Part shown: positions 18,783-27,961 of the stretch, piece after piece
Layout: each line of letters starts with the position of its first letter
How positions within the stretch are numbered: the first letter of the stretch is position 1
Assembly (NCBI RefSeq): GCF_018283455.1
Contig: NZ_JAAMTH010000001.1
Location: 805,501 to 869,500 of the forward strand
From: Planococcus sp. MSAK28401
GTDB taxonomy: Bacteria; Bacillota; Bacilli; Bacillales_A; Planococcaceae
Reading direction: 5' to 3'
DNA length: 64,000 nucleotides
Notes under the pieces: model-generated
Seen by the model: only the letters and a program-made list of their open reading frames with translations
What the model was told of the DNA's origin: nothing
Databases searched by the model: none
Position numbers and translations under genes: made by a program

Positions 18783-18962
18783 ATAAAGTGCACCACCATT
18801 TTCATAAGATAGTATTCTATACGTATAAATGGCACTGAAGTTTCACAGATGTAGTCAAGTTGACCTTTTAAGGAATAATATGGTAAAGTTACGGCCGATT
18901 GAATGGATAAAGAGGGTCTTAAAAAGCTTCATTTGAAAAAAGCTGATTTAAGGAGGGAAATC

Positions 18963-19775
18963 ATGCTTGCAGAAATGTATAAAAAAAGGGAAAAGCTTGC
19001 TTATGTCTTTTTGGCGGTTACGGTGCTAGTAGCAGCCGGCTGGCTAATCTTTCAGAGGCCTGAGAGCAGCCGGGAGTTGTGGGAGTTGCTATTCTTTTTG
19101 CTGCCATTCGGATTGAGCATCTCGATTATTGTCATCAGCCGCTCGCATTACCTTAAAGTAAAAGACATTGAAATACCGCATTCCGACAAGCAGCTGCTGG
19201 AGCTGAAAGAGCTGGTCATCAAAAAAGATGCCACCTTTGTTCCGAGGCTTTTATTGTTTGAAAAAAGTGGTGGGTTTATCGGCAGTGTGGAGATGGCTAA
19301 CATTAAATGGTGGATGTATCCGGTGTTGTTGAGGGACGCAACACTTTTGACATGGTTTCCGATGACCTATCAATTTCTCGATGATGAGGGCAAGATCCAA
19401 TTGAGCTTCCGGAAAACAGGATGGGTGAAACAGTCCAAGCTCGAGATTTTCAGTGCGGAAAACAATATGCTCGGCACATACATACAAGAAGAATTAAAGG
19501 CATTCGTCAATATCAAAGGCAAACTATACAATGAAAGACAAGAGCTCATCCTGCCAATTCAGGCATCAGGTTTTACGGGCAGTTTCAGCTGGAATGACCA
19601 GCAGGAGCGGCGCTGGGCTTATTTCTATAACGGGATGTTCCCACACGAGTACACACATCTTTTCAGGGACATGCAAAATGATATTGTGGAATTATCCGAG
19701 AATATTGGCAAAGATGACAAAAACCGCTTGCTTGCGGTAATTGGCTATTTGTTTTTTACACGCATCAAATCGTGA
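18963..19775 (+). CDS. Unrecognised two-span membrane protein
   Basis: 270 residues if started at the ATG at 18963, which follows a perfect AAGGAGGG; an in-frame ATG at 18903 exists but has no ribosome site. Two hydrophobic spans are near the N-terminus (YVFLAVTVLVAAGWLIF and LLFFLLPFGLSISIIVI). A soluble C-terminal region of ~210 residues is rich in Trp and charged residues and carries no motif I recognise. It is monocistronic, divergent from the ydbS-like gene and convergent with the DUF4097 gene. Confidence 0.75.
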   Translation: MLAEMYKKREKLAYVFLAVTVLVAAGWLIFQRPESSRELWELLFFLLPFGLSISIIVISRSHYLKVKDIEIPHSDKQLLELKELVIKKDATFVPRLLLFEKSGGFIGSVEMANIKWWMYPVLLRDATLLTWFPMTYQFLDDEGKIQLSFRKTGWVKQSKLEIFSAENNMLGTYIQEELKAFVNIKGKLYNERQELILPIQASGFTGSFSWNDQQERRWAYFYNGMFPHEYTHLFRDMQNDIVELSENIGKDDKNRLLAVIGYLFFTRIKS

Positions 19776-19812
19776 ATGAAGCAAAGCAATATGGATGAAA
19801 TTTCCGTAATTT

Positions 19813-19855
19813 AAAAAGCTATCCGTGAACCCTTAGGGGTTCATGGATAGCTTTT
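19813..19855. terminator. Bidirectional intrinsic terminator
   Basis: Long stem (arms around GCTATCC-TGAACCC and its complement, loop TTA) with A/T tracts on both sides, between convergent genes. Confidence 0.92.
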
Positions 19856-19857
19856 CT

Positions 19858-20886
19858 CTATACAAGTTCAACCTTAATGCTGCCATTATCCGACTGCAAA
19901 TCCACTGCATTCTCGCCGCTGCCGAACACGCTGTGGCGGTTTTTCACACCGAATACGGAAACCGTTCCCCAATCGACATTCGCACGGATCGTTGCGTTTG
20001 TTGGCTTCACTCGTGTTTCCACAGAAATTGCGCCGTTATCAGCTTCGAGGCTGATCGTCCGGTCGAGGTCCACGGTGGACAAATGGATGAGCCCGTTGTC
20101 GGTTTTCGCACGCACATTGCCTTCGATATCTCTCAAGTCGATGGCGCCATTGTCCGTAGAAGCATCAAGTTCATCTGCCTGGATGTTGCGAAGCTGAAGC
20201 TGTCCGTTGTCAGTGCCGACTTTCAGTTTCTTCGCCTGTACCCGTGCCAATTCGATATCGCCATTGTCCGATTTGACGCTTGCTTGATCCGCATTCATTT
20301 GCGTGAGTTCGATGCGGCCGTTATCCGTTTCGATGGATAAGTATCGGCTGTCGAGATTCTCGCCAGTGATCATGCCATGGTCGGAATCGATTAAGATCTT
20401 GTCATACAGTTTCTTCGGCAAGCGGACGTCGAGCTTTGGTGATTTCATGCTGCCGGTAAAGCTGAAGATGCCCCATTTTCTCGGCTCTTCTTTCAAGGTG
20501 ATGACAAGCGTCCGGTTGAGGATATCGACAGACAACTGCTGGCGGTAGCTTTTATCGGTGATGTCGGCATACATCTTGCCATCTTCCGAAGGGCCGATGG
20601 TAAGCATGCCGTTATCAATCTGAATGTCGACTTGATCGAATTTATCTTCCGTCAGTTCATTCGCCGCCGTGCTGATGTCGTTTTGGTTGAAATCAAACGA
20701 CTCGATCAATTCATCGGCGATTTCCTGCGGCGAGCCGAGTTCATCGGCAATTTCGTTGTCCGTCTTGCCATCCGCCTGGCCGTTCGCAAAATACTCTTTA
20801 ATGTCTTGGAGAATATCGTTTTGTTCTTCTTTCGGCAATTGTTTCAACGCTGTTTCAAGTTCTTGCAAAAATTGGTTTTCAGTCAT
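19858..20886 (-). CDS. HAAS/DUF4097 protein
   Basis: 342 residues from the ATG at 20886, which overlaps the padR stop as ATGACTGA; the longer reading from 20904 lacks a ribosome site. The N-terminal ~65 residues form a HAAS (DUF1700-like) domain (FLQELETALKQLPKEEQNDI, then DELGSPQEIADELI). The rest is a DUF4097-type beta-helix with regular STDNG/ETDNG/KSDNGDIEL repeats every ~20 residues. It has no membrane span, unlike many HAAS proteins. It is translationally coupled to the PadR regulator, which probably autoregulates both. Confidence 0.88.
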   Translation of the reverse strand: MTENQFLQELETALKQLPKEEQNDILQDIKEYFANGQADGKTDNEIADELGSPQEIADELIESFDFNQNDISTAANELTEDKFDQVDIQIDNGMLTIGPSEDGKMYADITDKSYRQQLSVDILNRTLVITLKEEPRKWGIFSFTGSMKSPKLDVRLPKKLYDKILIDSDHGMITGENLDSRYLSIETDNGRIELTQMNADQASVKSDNGDIELARVQAKKLKVGTDNGQLQLRNIQADELDASTDNGAIDLRDIEGNVRAKTDNGLIHLSTVDLDRTISLEADNGAISVETRVKPTNATIRANVDWGTVSVFGVKNRHSVFGSGENAVDLQSDNGSIKVELV

Positions 20887-21202
20887 TTTGCACACCCTCT
20901 TCAATTAGTTGGTTGACCCCATCCGTGAAACTTTTCCATTCTTCGAGCTGTTCCTGCAAATACGTCCGGCCGAGTTCAGTGAGCGAGTAATATTTTCGCG
21001 GCGGGCCTTCGCTTGATTCCTGCAAGTAGGTGGTGAAATAGCCTTCCTTGGTGAGCCGCCGCAGCAGGGGATAGACGGCGCCTTCCGAGATGGCGATGCG
21101 GCTCGAGATTTTCTGGACGAGTTCATAGCCGTAGCGGTCTTGTTTATCCAACAGCACCAGCACACATAAATTCAATACGCCTTTTTTAAACTGGATGTTC
21201 AA
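20879..21202 (-). CDS. PadR-family transcriptional regulator
   Basis: 107-residue winged-helix repressor of the PadR type. It has an N-terminal LNLCVLVLL-DRYGYELVQ helix pair, SEGAVYPLLRRLTKEGYF as recognition helix and wing, and RKYYSLTELGRTYL. The ATG follows AGGAGGGA. It is first in a two-gene operon with the HAAS/DUF4097 protein. This pairing usually regulates a membrane-stress or lipid-related function. The ligand is unknown. Confidence 0.92.
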   Translation of the reverse strand: MNIQFKKGVLNLCVLVLLDKQDRYGYELVQKISSRIAISEGAVYPLLRRLTKEGYFTTYLQESSEGPPRKYYSLTELGRTYLQEQLEEWKSFTDGVNQLIEEGVQND

Positions 21203-21231
21203 TGGGATTCCCTCCTTTCTTAGCTAGTGTT

Positions 21232-21275
21232 TTATAAACAGTAGTGATTAATGAATAATATATCATCCAGTATTG
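21232..21275 (-). promoter_or_regulatory. Candidate PadR operator/promoter
   Basis: Inverted TAAACA...TGTTTA flanks (with ACAGTA/CAGTAT repeats) lie just upstream of padR in an AT-rich stretch. Weak evidence, based on position and dyad only. Confidence 0.3.
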
Positions 21276-21362
21276 TTTAATGCAAGGTACTGAATTAAAT
21301 AAAACTAGAAATTTTGAAGAAATAATAATAGTTACTTAAAGAAATGTATTATTTTTTAATAG

Positions 21363-21404
21363 AAAAAAGCAGTTGCATCAAACTTTGATGGACTGCTTTC
21401 TTTC
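21363..21404 (-). terminator. Intrinsic terminator of the disrupted membrane-protein gene
   Basis: Stem AAGCAGT-CATCAA/TTGATG-ACTGCTT; on the minus strand it ends in a run of six T. Confidence 0.88.
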
Positions 21405-22032
21405 CTGCTCGATATAATATTTTAAGTTTTAAAAGGGAACGAAAGATCAACTCCTAAGTAAAAAATTATGGGTTCACATAGTATTGATCAGTTTTAACTT
21501 GTTGAAGTTCCCAATCTTTGTTTGAAATATAAAGCGTATTGTTTTTTTCGGCCACCACTATGCCATCGATTGTTTCGATTGTTCCACTTGGTGTTAAAAT
21601 TTGAATCTTAGAAAATTGTAATTCACTATTAGGGGTAAATTCTCTAATTATCTTTGCTGTCGAGGCAGCAACACGCGGAATTAAAACAAAAATAGCTAAA
21701 ATAAAAATGAGAAGAAAAACAGTTGCTTTTTTGTGAGTATTGGGATTCAAGAATTGATTAATTATGTCTAATACGGTCTTGCCTAAAGAGTTATTTGCTT
21801 TTTGAAGAACAGGAATTTCAGTTGTTTTATTAAAGCTTATAAATTTTTTTGAAATCCATGAAATAAAAATACTTATCAGTACCGATATCAATACTAGGGA
21901 AATAAGTTTAAAGCTCAAATGAAAATTTTCAAAAAATGTTAATTGCAGTTGAGGAACTGTCAATAAGAAAAGTAAAAACGTATAAGGAAAGATAAATAGA
22001 ATATTAGTGAATCTATTCAAAGGGATGTATGT

Positions 22033-23373
22033 GAGAGCGTAAAATATCTTGTGTAAATGAATAAATAGAAAAAGGAAGACCTTTTCTTGTAGAATTAAGT
22101 CACCACAACCAATTCACAGAAAAGAGGCCTTCCCTATGACTCAGTTTACAACAGATATTATGCAAGCTCTAGTAAAAAAAGAAGACATCTCCGAAGTTTT
22201 TCGCAAACATTTGGAGACGGCGGTGAATACACTTCTTCAAACGGAACTAACAGCGTTCCTGGATTACGAAAAATACGACCGCATCGGGTTTAATTCCGGC
22301 AACTCACGCAATGGTGTCTACACGCGGACACTCCATACGGAGTATGGGGATTTAGAGCTTTCGATGCCACGGGACCGGAACGGCGAATTCAACCAACAGA
22401 CGGTCGCTCCGTACAAGCGCTCAAACGATACGCTGGAAGCCTTCGTTATTCATATGTTCCAAAAAGGCGTGACCATGTCCGAGATTTCGGACCTGATCGA
22501 GAAAATGTACGGCCATCATTACACGCCACAAACCATTTCCAATATGACGAAAGTCATGAGCGAACAGGTCGAGGCGTTTAAATCTCGTCCGTTAGAACAG
22601 CGTTATGCGTGTGTCTATCTAGATGCAACTTACATTGCCCTCAAGCGCGACACGGTCTCGAAGGAAGCCGTCTATATTACGATTGGCATCCGAGAGGACG
22701 GCTCAAAAGAAGTCTTGGCCTATACAGTGGCACCTACGGAATCCGCATTTGTTTGGGAAGAAGTCCTGTTGGACTTGAAAGAGCGCGGTGTCGAAGAGGT
22801 GCTTTTGTTTATCTCCGACGGCTTAAAAGGCATCACTGATCGCATCTTCGCGGTCTTTCCCGATGCTCAATATCAGGCGTGCTGCGTCCACTTGTCGCGT
22901 GGGATCCGCCACAAAGTTCGCGTTACCGATCGCAAGGAGATTCTGGATGATTTCAAATCGGTCTACCGGGCAGAGAACCAAGAACTGGGTGAAAAAGCGT
23001 TGAAAGCCTTTGTCGACAAATGGAAAACGGCCTATCCCAAAGTGGCGAAATCGTTGGAAGCGAATCCCTATATTTTCACTTTCTACAGCTTCCCAAAATC
23101 CATTTGGCGAAGCATCTATTCAACGAACCTGATCGAATCGTTCAACAAGAACGTAAAGAAATACAGCAAGCGCAAGGAGCAATTTCCGAACGAAGATTCC
23201 TTGGATCGCTTCCTGGTTTCCCAGTTCGAAATCTATAACCAGAACTTCTCCACCCGTTGCCATATCGGATTCGATCAAGCTCGTGCAGAGCTGACTGAGA
23301 TGTTCAAGCAAACCTAATCGATATACATACAAGAAAAGGATTTACTTATTTACACATAATTATTGACGGTCTC
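22033..23373 (+). mobile_element. IS256-family insertion sequence with 8-bp target duplication
   Basis: About 1341 bp. Terminal inverted repeats start GAGA-CGT at both ends and share TGTGTAAAT-A-TAAAT about 18 bp in. The element is flanked by direct repeats ATGTATGT at 22025-22032 and 23374-23381. It has one transposase gene on the plus strand. It inserted into a membrane-protein gene on the minus strand. Confidence 0.93.
22136..23317 (+). CDS. IS256-family (mutator-type) transposase
   Basis: 393-residue DDE transposase. The N-terminal part has the family's ELTAFLDYEKYDR and RTLHTEYGDLELSMPRDRNG. The first catalytic Asp is in VYLDATY, the second in FISDGLKGI; YQACCVHLSRGIRHKV and the late Glu in STNLIESFNKNVKKYSKRKEQFP complete the site. 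The ATG is preceded by AAGAGG. It looks intact and full-length, so the element may be active. Confidence 0.96.
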   Translation: MTQFTTDIMQALVKKEDISEVFRKHLETAVNTLLQTELTAFLDYEKYDRIGFNSGNSRNGVYTRTLHTEYGDLELSMPRDRNGEFNQQTVAPYKRSNDTLEAFVIHMFQKGVTMSEISDLIEKMYGHHYTPQTISNMTKVMSEQVEAFKSRPLEQRYACVYLDATYIALKRDTVSKEAVYITIGIREDGSKEVLAYTVAPTESAFVWEEVLLDLKERGVEEVLLFISDGLKGITDRIFAVFPDAQYQACCVHLSRGIRHKVRVTDRKEILDDFKSVYRAENQELGEKALKAFVDKWKTAYPKVAKSLEANPYIFTFYSFPKSIWRSIYSTNLIESFNKNVKKYSKRKEQFPNEDSLDRFLVSQFEIYNQNFSTRCHIGFDQARAELTEMFKQT

Positions 23374-24087
23374 ATGTATGTAAATATAACTGAGAAAATT
23401 GTGATGCTTAAGATAAGAAGACTTTCAGAGATGTTTTGATTTAGATTGTTAAGAAACAATAGAACAAGAATATAGAAAGTAAAACCAAATAAGGCACCTG
23501 AAGATAATTTATAAATATTGTTTACTCCTCTAATAAAAAGCAAAATCAATATTGATATAAAAAGGGGGAAGATCCAGATAACACTAAATTTTAATATATT
23601 TATAATTGTAAAATCGTTTGTGAAAAAGCCAGTCAAAATAATATGAAAAACTATAGATAAGATTAACAACCCTATAATTACCAATGTATCTTTACTGATT
23701 ATCAGGTGTAAAGAATAGGTAATTAAGGTTGTGGACAACCCGATAATAAGATAAGTAAATAGAATAGTATTCAAATCAAAAGGGACGAAAATCCGAATAA
23801 GTTCGAAGTTTGAAAAAGAATTTTGTGCATCTCCTCCGAAGTAATACCCGTACAAAAAACTATATGTCATCAAAAATGAAAGAGAAGAAAATAAACTGAA
23901 GATCAAAGCTAGTAAACTAACTTTGCGCACTATATCTAGAATGTTTTCTAAGGATTTTATTTTATATGCAGAATGGTTAATTCGTATCACTCCTTGACTG
24001 TATTTGCAATTTTAATATATAGCTAAATAGTGACTGTTCATTATCACACCTATTTCCAGGTTAAATCTATTTTACACGTTTATATAC

Positions 24088-24126
24088 AAACACCATTTCT
24101 TTTTTAAAAGAAATGGTGTTTTTTGT
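24088..24126. terminator. Intrinsic terminator
   Basis: Stem AACACCATTTCTTTT with its complement and a short loop, followed by TTTTTTG on the plus strand. It lies just past the stop codon of the disrupted PH-domain gene. Confidence 0.75.
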
Positions 24127-24506
24127 ACTTAAAGAATCCCTTCCGCAATAATCTTATCCAGCTTGCGGATATCAACTTTCTTATTCAGATTCAGCTTAAA
24201 ATTTCCGGCTCTTGTCCAAAGCTGAATTTCCGCGTTGGCATCAAAAGTACCGGCGTTTTCGGTCGAGTACATATTGATTGATGCGAAGGGAATGGTGTAG
24301 ACTTCGACTTTTTTGCCCGTTAAGCCTTGCTTGTCGGAAATGATGATGCGCTTGTTTGTTTATGGCATTCTAAAAATGTAGTCTTTGGCAGTTAATTTAT
24401 GTAGCCTCTCTTGAGGCTATTTGAACAAAAAAAGTCACTTGTCAACAGCATCCCATACATTTAAACTCTCTGTGATTGGGCTAACAATTACAGGGAGGTA
24501 TAAGGA

Positions 24507-26009
24507 GTGTTAACAGTGACTGACGTAAATTATATCAGACAAGAAGTAAATCTGAAAAGGCGTACATATTCGGAAGTGGCGAATCAGATGGGACTAGATT
24601 TCCGAACGATTAAGAAATATGCGGATAAAGAAGACTGGAACGAACCAAAGCAAATACAGCGTCGCAAAGCTAGAGTGATGGGGGCTGCGAAACCAATTAT
24701 CGATCAGTGGCTGTTGGACGATTCAAAGAAAAAGAAGAAATTCCAACGCACTGCCAAGCGAATGTTTGATCAACTGGTCAAGGAACATAATTTTCAAGGA
24801 TCGTACCGTGCGGTACGTGATTATGTAAGCCGGCGTAAAAAAGAACTAGGGGAAGCTGCCGAGTCGGCGTTGCCGTTGGAAGCTAAGCCAGGAACAGCAC
24901 AAGTGGACTTTGGGGAAGCGCCCTTCATACATAATGGCGAGGTCATCGATCTTCCCTATCTCGTTCTTTCATTTCCCTATAGCAATAGCTTTTATTTTCA
25001 AGTGTTTCGATCCCAGAATCGAGAGTGTTTCCTGGAAGGGTTGAAAAGAATCTTCCATTACATAGGCGGTGTCCCGAAGGCCATCCGTTTTGATAATTTG
25101 ACACCAGCGGTAAAGAAAATCTTGCCTCATGGTGAAAGAGTCTTAACGGATGAATTTCAGCGCTTTGTCTTCCATTATGGATTCACCCCAGAATTCTGTA
25201 ATCCAGCGAGTGGCAATGAAAAGGGACATGTAGAAGCTATGGTCAAGTACGTGCGGAACAATTTCTTATTGCCTGAATTGCCATTTAGCGATTTGGAAAG
25301 CCTGAATCGTACGTTTTGGCAATTAGCCGAAGAAGATCGCGACCGAAAGCATTACGTGAAGGAAGAACAGCTTTCGGCACTTTATCTGAAAGACCAAGAA
25401 GCGCTGTTCCAACTGCCGGAAAAAGTCTTTGAATGTGTGCGGTATGAGTCAGGAAAGCCCGATAAGTACGGCTACCTAAAAGTGGATAATCGCCTTTATT
25501 CCACTTCCCCACGCTTTGCGAAAGGCAAGGTATTGGCCAAGATTTCCTACAACCGCATCGACATCATGACGCCGGAGAAAGAATTAATCATTAGCCATGT
25601 ACGCATTTACGGAGACCAGAAAAAATCAATGGAATGGCAGCCTTACTTAAACTTAATGGCCAAACGGCCAATGGCAATCAAGTATACCGACTTCTATGAA
25701 CAGCTCCCACAAAATTGGCAACAACACTTGGAAGCTTGTACAGTCCCTGAAAAACAGCAAGCCTTGCGGCTTCTATCGGTGTTGTTAAAAGAGCATGATT
25801 TCTCCATTGCGACAGAAGCACTCTCCCTCGCATCTGAATATGCCCATCCTTCGGTCGACTCAATTAAGCAGGTCTTTTATCAACTGATCAATGGACGAGG
25901 CGTCCGGAAAGAAATTGAGATTCGTAAAGGTTCAGTTCCTGTCATGCCTGCAATTATAAGAGGCGCGAGTAATTACGATCAGCTCTTTGATAAAGGAGGT
26001 GCTTCTTAA
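24507..26009 (+). CDS. istA: IS21-family transposase
   Basis: 500-residue integrase-like DDE transposase. The N-terminal helix-turn-helix is TYSEVANQMGLDFRTIKKYA. The catalytic core has the first Asp in AQVDFGEAPF, the second in IRFDNLTPAV, and the Glu in NEKGHVEAMVKYVR. A C-terminal beta-rich segment (VDNRLYSTSPRFAKGKV) follows. The GTG start follows AGGGAGG. The stop overlaps the istB start by one base. Confidence 0.96.
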   Translation: MLTVTDVNYIRQEVNLKRRTYSEVANQMGLDFRTIKKYADKEDWNEPKQIQRRKARVMGAAKPIIDQWLLDDSKKKKKFQRTAKRMFDQLVKEHNFQGSYRAVRDYVSRRKKELGEAAESALPLEAKPGTAQVDFGEAPFIHNGEVIDLPYLVLSFPYSNSFYFQVFRSQNRECFLEGLKRIFHYIGGVPKAIRFDNLTPAVKKILPHGERVLTDEFQRFVFHYGFTPEFCNPASGNEKGHVEAMVKYVRNNFLLPELPFSDLESLNRTFWQLAEEDRDRKHYVKEEQLSALYLKDQEALFQLPEKVFECVRYESGKPDKYGYLKVDNRLYSTSPRFAKGKVLAKISYNRIDIMTPEKELIISHVRIYGDQKKSMEWQPYLNLMAKRPMAIKYTDFYEQLPQNWQQHLEACTVPEKQQALRLLSVLLKEHDFSIATEALSLASEYAHPSVDSIKQVFYQLINGRGVRKEIEIRKGSVPVMPAIIRGASNYDQLFDKGGAS

Positions 26010-26728
26010 TGGAACAACTGATTGAGGAATATGCGAAGAGATTAAAGTTGAGCTGGATTCGCCAGCACTACCACGAGGTAGAAGCTTCTTCGAATGAAGA
26101 GTTTTTACTCAAGCTGATGGAACAAGAAGTTCAGCAGCGGGAGGAACGAAAAACGAATCTCTTACTCAGTCAATCACAGCTTCCAGAAGTACCATCGGTA
26201 CCTTTCATATGGGATGAAATTGATTATACCCAGGGACTAACGAGAAATTATTTTTTAGAGGGAGAATTCCTATCGAAGAAAGAAAACCTGATATTTTACG
26301 GAGGCGTGGGCACTGGGAAGACCTTTCTTTCTACACTGATTGGACTGAATGCCATTCAGTCATCCGCTAAAAATATCAAGTTCTTTACGGTAGCAAACTT
26401 GGTCAATCGGCTTCTAGATGCCCACGAGAAAGGGACAATTGGTCGATTCCATAAGCAGCTTGAAAAACTGGATTTACTGATCTTAGACGAACTGGGCTTC
26501 ATCCCTTTGCATAAACAAGGAGCCGAACTTCTCTTCCAAGTTATCAGTCTGTGCTATGAAAGAAATAGCCTAATTATCACTACAAACCTACGGTTTGGGG
26601 AGTGGAACCATGTTTTCGGTGACCCCATTCTTACCGAAGCAGTCATTGACCGATTGATTCACCATTCCCATTTGGTCGTATTTAAAGGACCGAGTCATCG
26701 GATGAAAGAGTCTTTACTGCAAAATTGA
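26009..26728 (+). CDS. istB: IS21-family helper ATPase
   Basis: 239-residue AAA+ protein, DnaC-like, that assists IstA in target selection. Walker A GGVGTGKT is near residue 98, Walker B is LLILDELGF, and the sensor region is LIITTNLRFGEW. Translational coupling with istA (TAATG) is visible. It appears intact. Confidence 0.95.
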   Translation: MEQLIEEYAKRLKLSWIRQHYHEVEASSNEEFLLKLMEQEVQQREERKTNLLLSQSQLPEVPSVPFIWDEIDYTQGLTRNYFLEGEFLSKKENLIFYGGVGTGKTFLSTLIGLNAIQSSAKNIKFFTVANLVNRLLDAHEKGTIGRFHKQLEKLDLLILDELGFIPLHKQGAELLFQVISLCYERNSLIITTNLRFGEWNHVFGDPILTEAVIDRLIHHSHLVVFKGPSHRMKESLLQN

Positions 26729-27011
26729 ACAAGTAGAAAAAGGTGCATTGGCAAGCGACATTTTTAACTGCCATTCACTGCATTTTTTACTTGCCAAAAA
26801 CACGCTTGTTCGTCACGACAGCGGTATCGCGCACGGTTTTATAGGCGACTTTCGCTTGTTCACCGTCCACCAGCAAGTCCTTGACCGAGTCCGGTACATC
26901 AATTTCCTGCAGGAAGGTCCAGCCCATCATTGCATTCAATTCTGCCATTTGAATTCCCCCTAATTATTGTTGATATCAGTATGGCATATGTCGGAAAAGG
27001 GAGCTATAAAA

Positions 27012-27209
27012 ATGAACAAGCCTTTCGATTACAACTCAGACAATCAAATCTTTGTACGCAATCGCATCTGTCAGCAATTCCCGCAGCAAATGGGCAAAAA
27101 CGGCTGCGACCGCAGAACCGAATGTGCCAAAGACTGTATGGCTTGCCAGCTAGGGGTGAATTATCTCAGCATTAAAGAATGGATCAACTCTTTAAGGGGT
27201 ATAAAATGA
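27012..27209 (+). CDS. Small cysteine-rich hypothetical protein
   Basis: 65 residues from the ATG at 27012 after GGGAG. Five cysteines are present, with a CAKDCMAC cluster in the middle that could bind a metal. It ends KEWINSLRGIK, overlapping the MgtC-like gene start by 4 bp (ATGA), so the two are probably co-transcribed. I do not recognise a family. Translational coupling supports it being real. Confidence 0.6.
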   Translation: MNKPFDYNSDNQIFVRNRICQQFPQQMGKNGCDRRTECAKDCMACQLGVNYLSIKEWINSLRGIK

Positions 27210-27937
27210 TAATAGACTCCATAAGTATCGGAGGGATGAATGTGGATTTTTTACCAGATGATTATCTCATCATTACTTTACGGCTTATATTGGCTGCCCT
27301 ATTAAGTGGACTTATCGGGATGGAAAGAGAAATGAAAAAACAGCCTGCCGGACTTCGCACACATCTTTTGGTTGGCATTGGGGCTTGTTTGATGATGCTG
27401 CTTTCCATCACCGGTTTTGAGTATTTCCTGAAAAATAGCACGGGACCTATCCAATTCGATCCTAGCCGTATTCCATCCTATGTCATCAGTGGCATCGGTT
27501 TTCTTGGAGCGGGCACTATTATCGTCCATGGAAAATCGGTAAAAGGTTTGGCAACAGCCGCTTCGATTTGGGTTGCTGCAGGACTTGGGTTGGTGGTAGG
27601 CATTGGGATGTATTACGTAGCCGTGTTAGCGACTTTTATTGTACTGATGGTCCTGTTTGTTCTTGGAAAACTAGAAAAAAAGTACATCCCCAGCTCTAAG
27701 CAAAGACAAATAACGGTAATAGCCGAAGATGAACAAGAAATTTTTTCAAAGATTAGCCATGCTTTTGAATACCACCAATTGATCATCATTGATTTTCGTA
27801 TTGAAGATGGAGCGCTATATGGCAGTAAAAATATTTCAAAATATATTTTTTCGATAGAAGGTGGAGAGACTGGCCGAGAAATGGAGTTGGTGAAGGACTT
27901 ACAGAAATCAGCGGCTGTCATAAAAGTGATTACTTAA
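27206..27937 (+). CDS. MgtC/SapB family membrane protein
   Basis: 243 residues from the ATG at 27206, which has AAGGGG upstream; the ATG at 27179 has no ribosome site. The family signature is LSGLIGMEREMKKQPAGLRTH at the first loop, followed by SGIGFLGAGTII and GLATAASIWVAAGLG. Four or five membrane spans precede a cytoplasmic C-terminal ACT-like region of ~85 residues. Relatives are linked to Mg2+ homeostasis or ATPase control. It overlaps the cysteine-rich gene upstream. Confidence 0.88.
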   Translation: MIIDSISIGGMNVDFLPDDYLIITLRLILAALLSGLIGMEREMKKQPAGLRTHLLVGIGACLMMLLSITGFEYFLKNSTGPIQFDPSRIPSYVISGIGFLGAGTIIVHGKSVKGLATAASIWVAAGLGLVVGIGMYYVAVLATFIVLMVLFVLGKLEKKYIPSSKQRQITVIAEDEQEIFSKISHAFEYHQLIIIDFRIEDGALYGSKNISKYIFSIEGGETGREMELVKDLQKSAAVIKVIT

Positions 27938-27961
27938 TTTAGTTCTGGAGGTGAGTATGCA

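Larger units (their letters stand above)
21466..23990 (-). pseudogene. Multi-span membrane protein gene split by an IS256-family insertion
   Basis: Two minus-strand fragments, 23374-23990 and 21466-22032, flank the IS. Removing the element and one copy of the 8-bp duplication ATGTATGT rejoins them in a single frame of 391 codons plus stop, with the junction reading FTY-IPLNRF. The product would have about eight hydrophobic spans in the first ~270 residues and a C-terminal soluble tail of ~60. I recognise no family. The gene is much more AT-rich than its neighbours, which suggests acquisition by transfer. The start is uncertain: GTG at 23990 overlaps AAGGAG, and a slightly later start is possible. 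The 3' fragment alone has only a TTG near the break and no ribosome site. Confidence 0.85.
24357..26802 (+). mobile_element. IS21-family insertion sequence with 8-bp target duplication
   Basis: About 2446 bp, with ends beginning TGTTT-TGGCA. Inverted repeats share a second block TGGCAGTTAA some 30 bp in. Flanked by CGCTTGTT at 24349-24356 and 26803-26810. It carries the two-gene istA/istB operon. It interrupted a PH-domain gene on the minus strand. Confidence 0.94.
24129..26948 (-). pseudogene. Small PH-domain protein gene (YvbH/bPH1 type) split by an IS21-family insertion
   Basis: The 5' part (26803-26948, start ATG after GGGGGA) encodes MAELNAMMGWTFL through DTAVVTNKR. The 3' part (24129-24356) encodes NKRIIISDKQGL through DKIIAEGIL. 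The 8-bp repeat CGCTTGTT at both edges lets them join in frame as TNKRIIISDK, giving about 120 residues, the normal length for single-domain bacterial PH (PF08000-like) proteins. Function of the family is unknown. The truncated 5' fragment ends two codons inside the IS. Confidence 0.88.

Noticed and set aside
22033-26802. IS256 and IS21 elements as the arms of a composite transposon
   Set aside because: They are different families with independent 8-bp target duplications and unrelated ends; each is a separate insertion.
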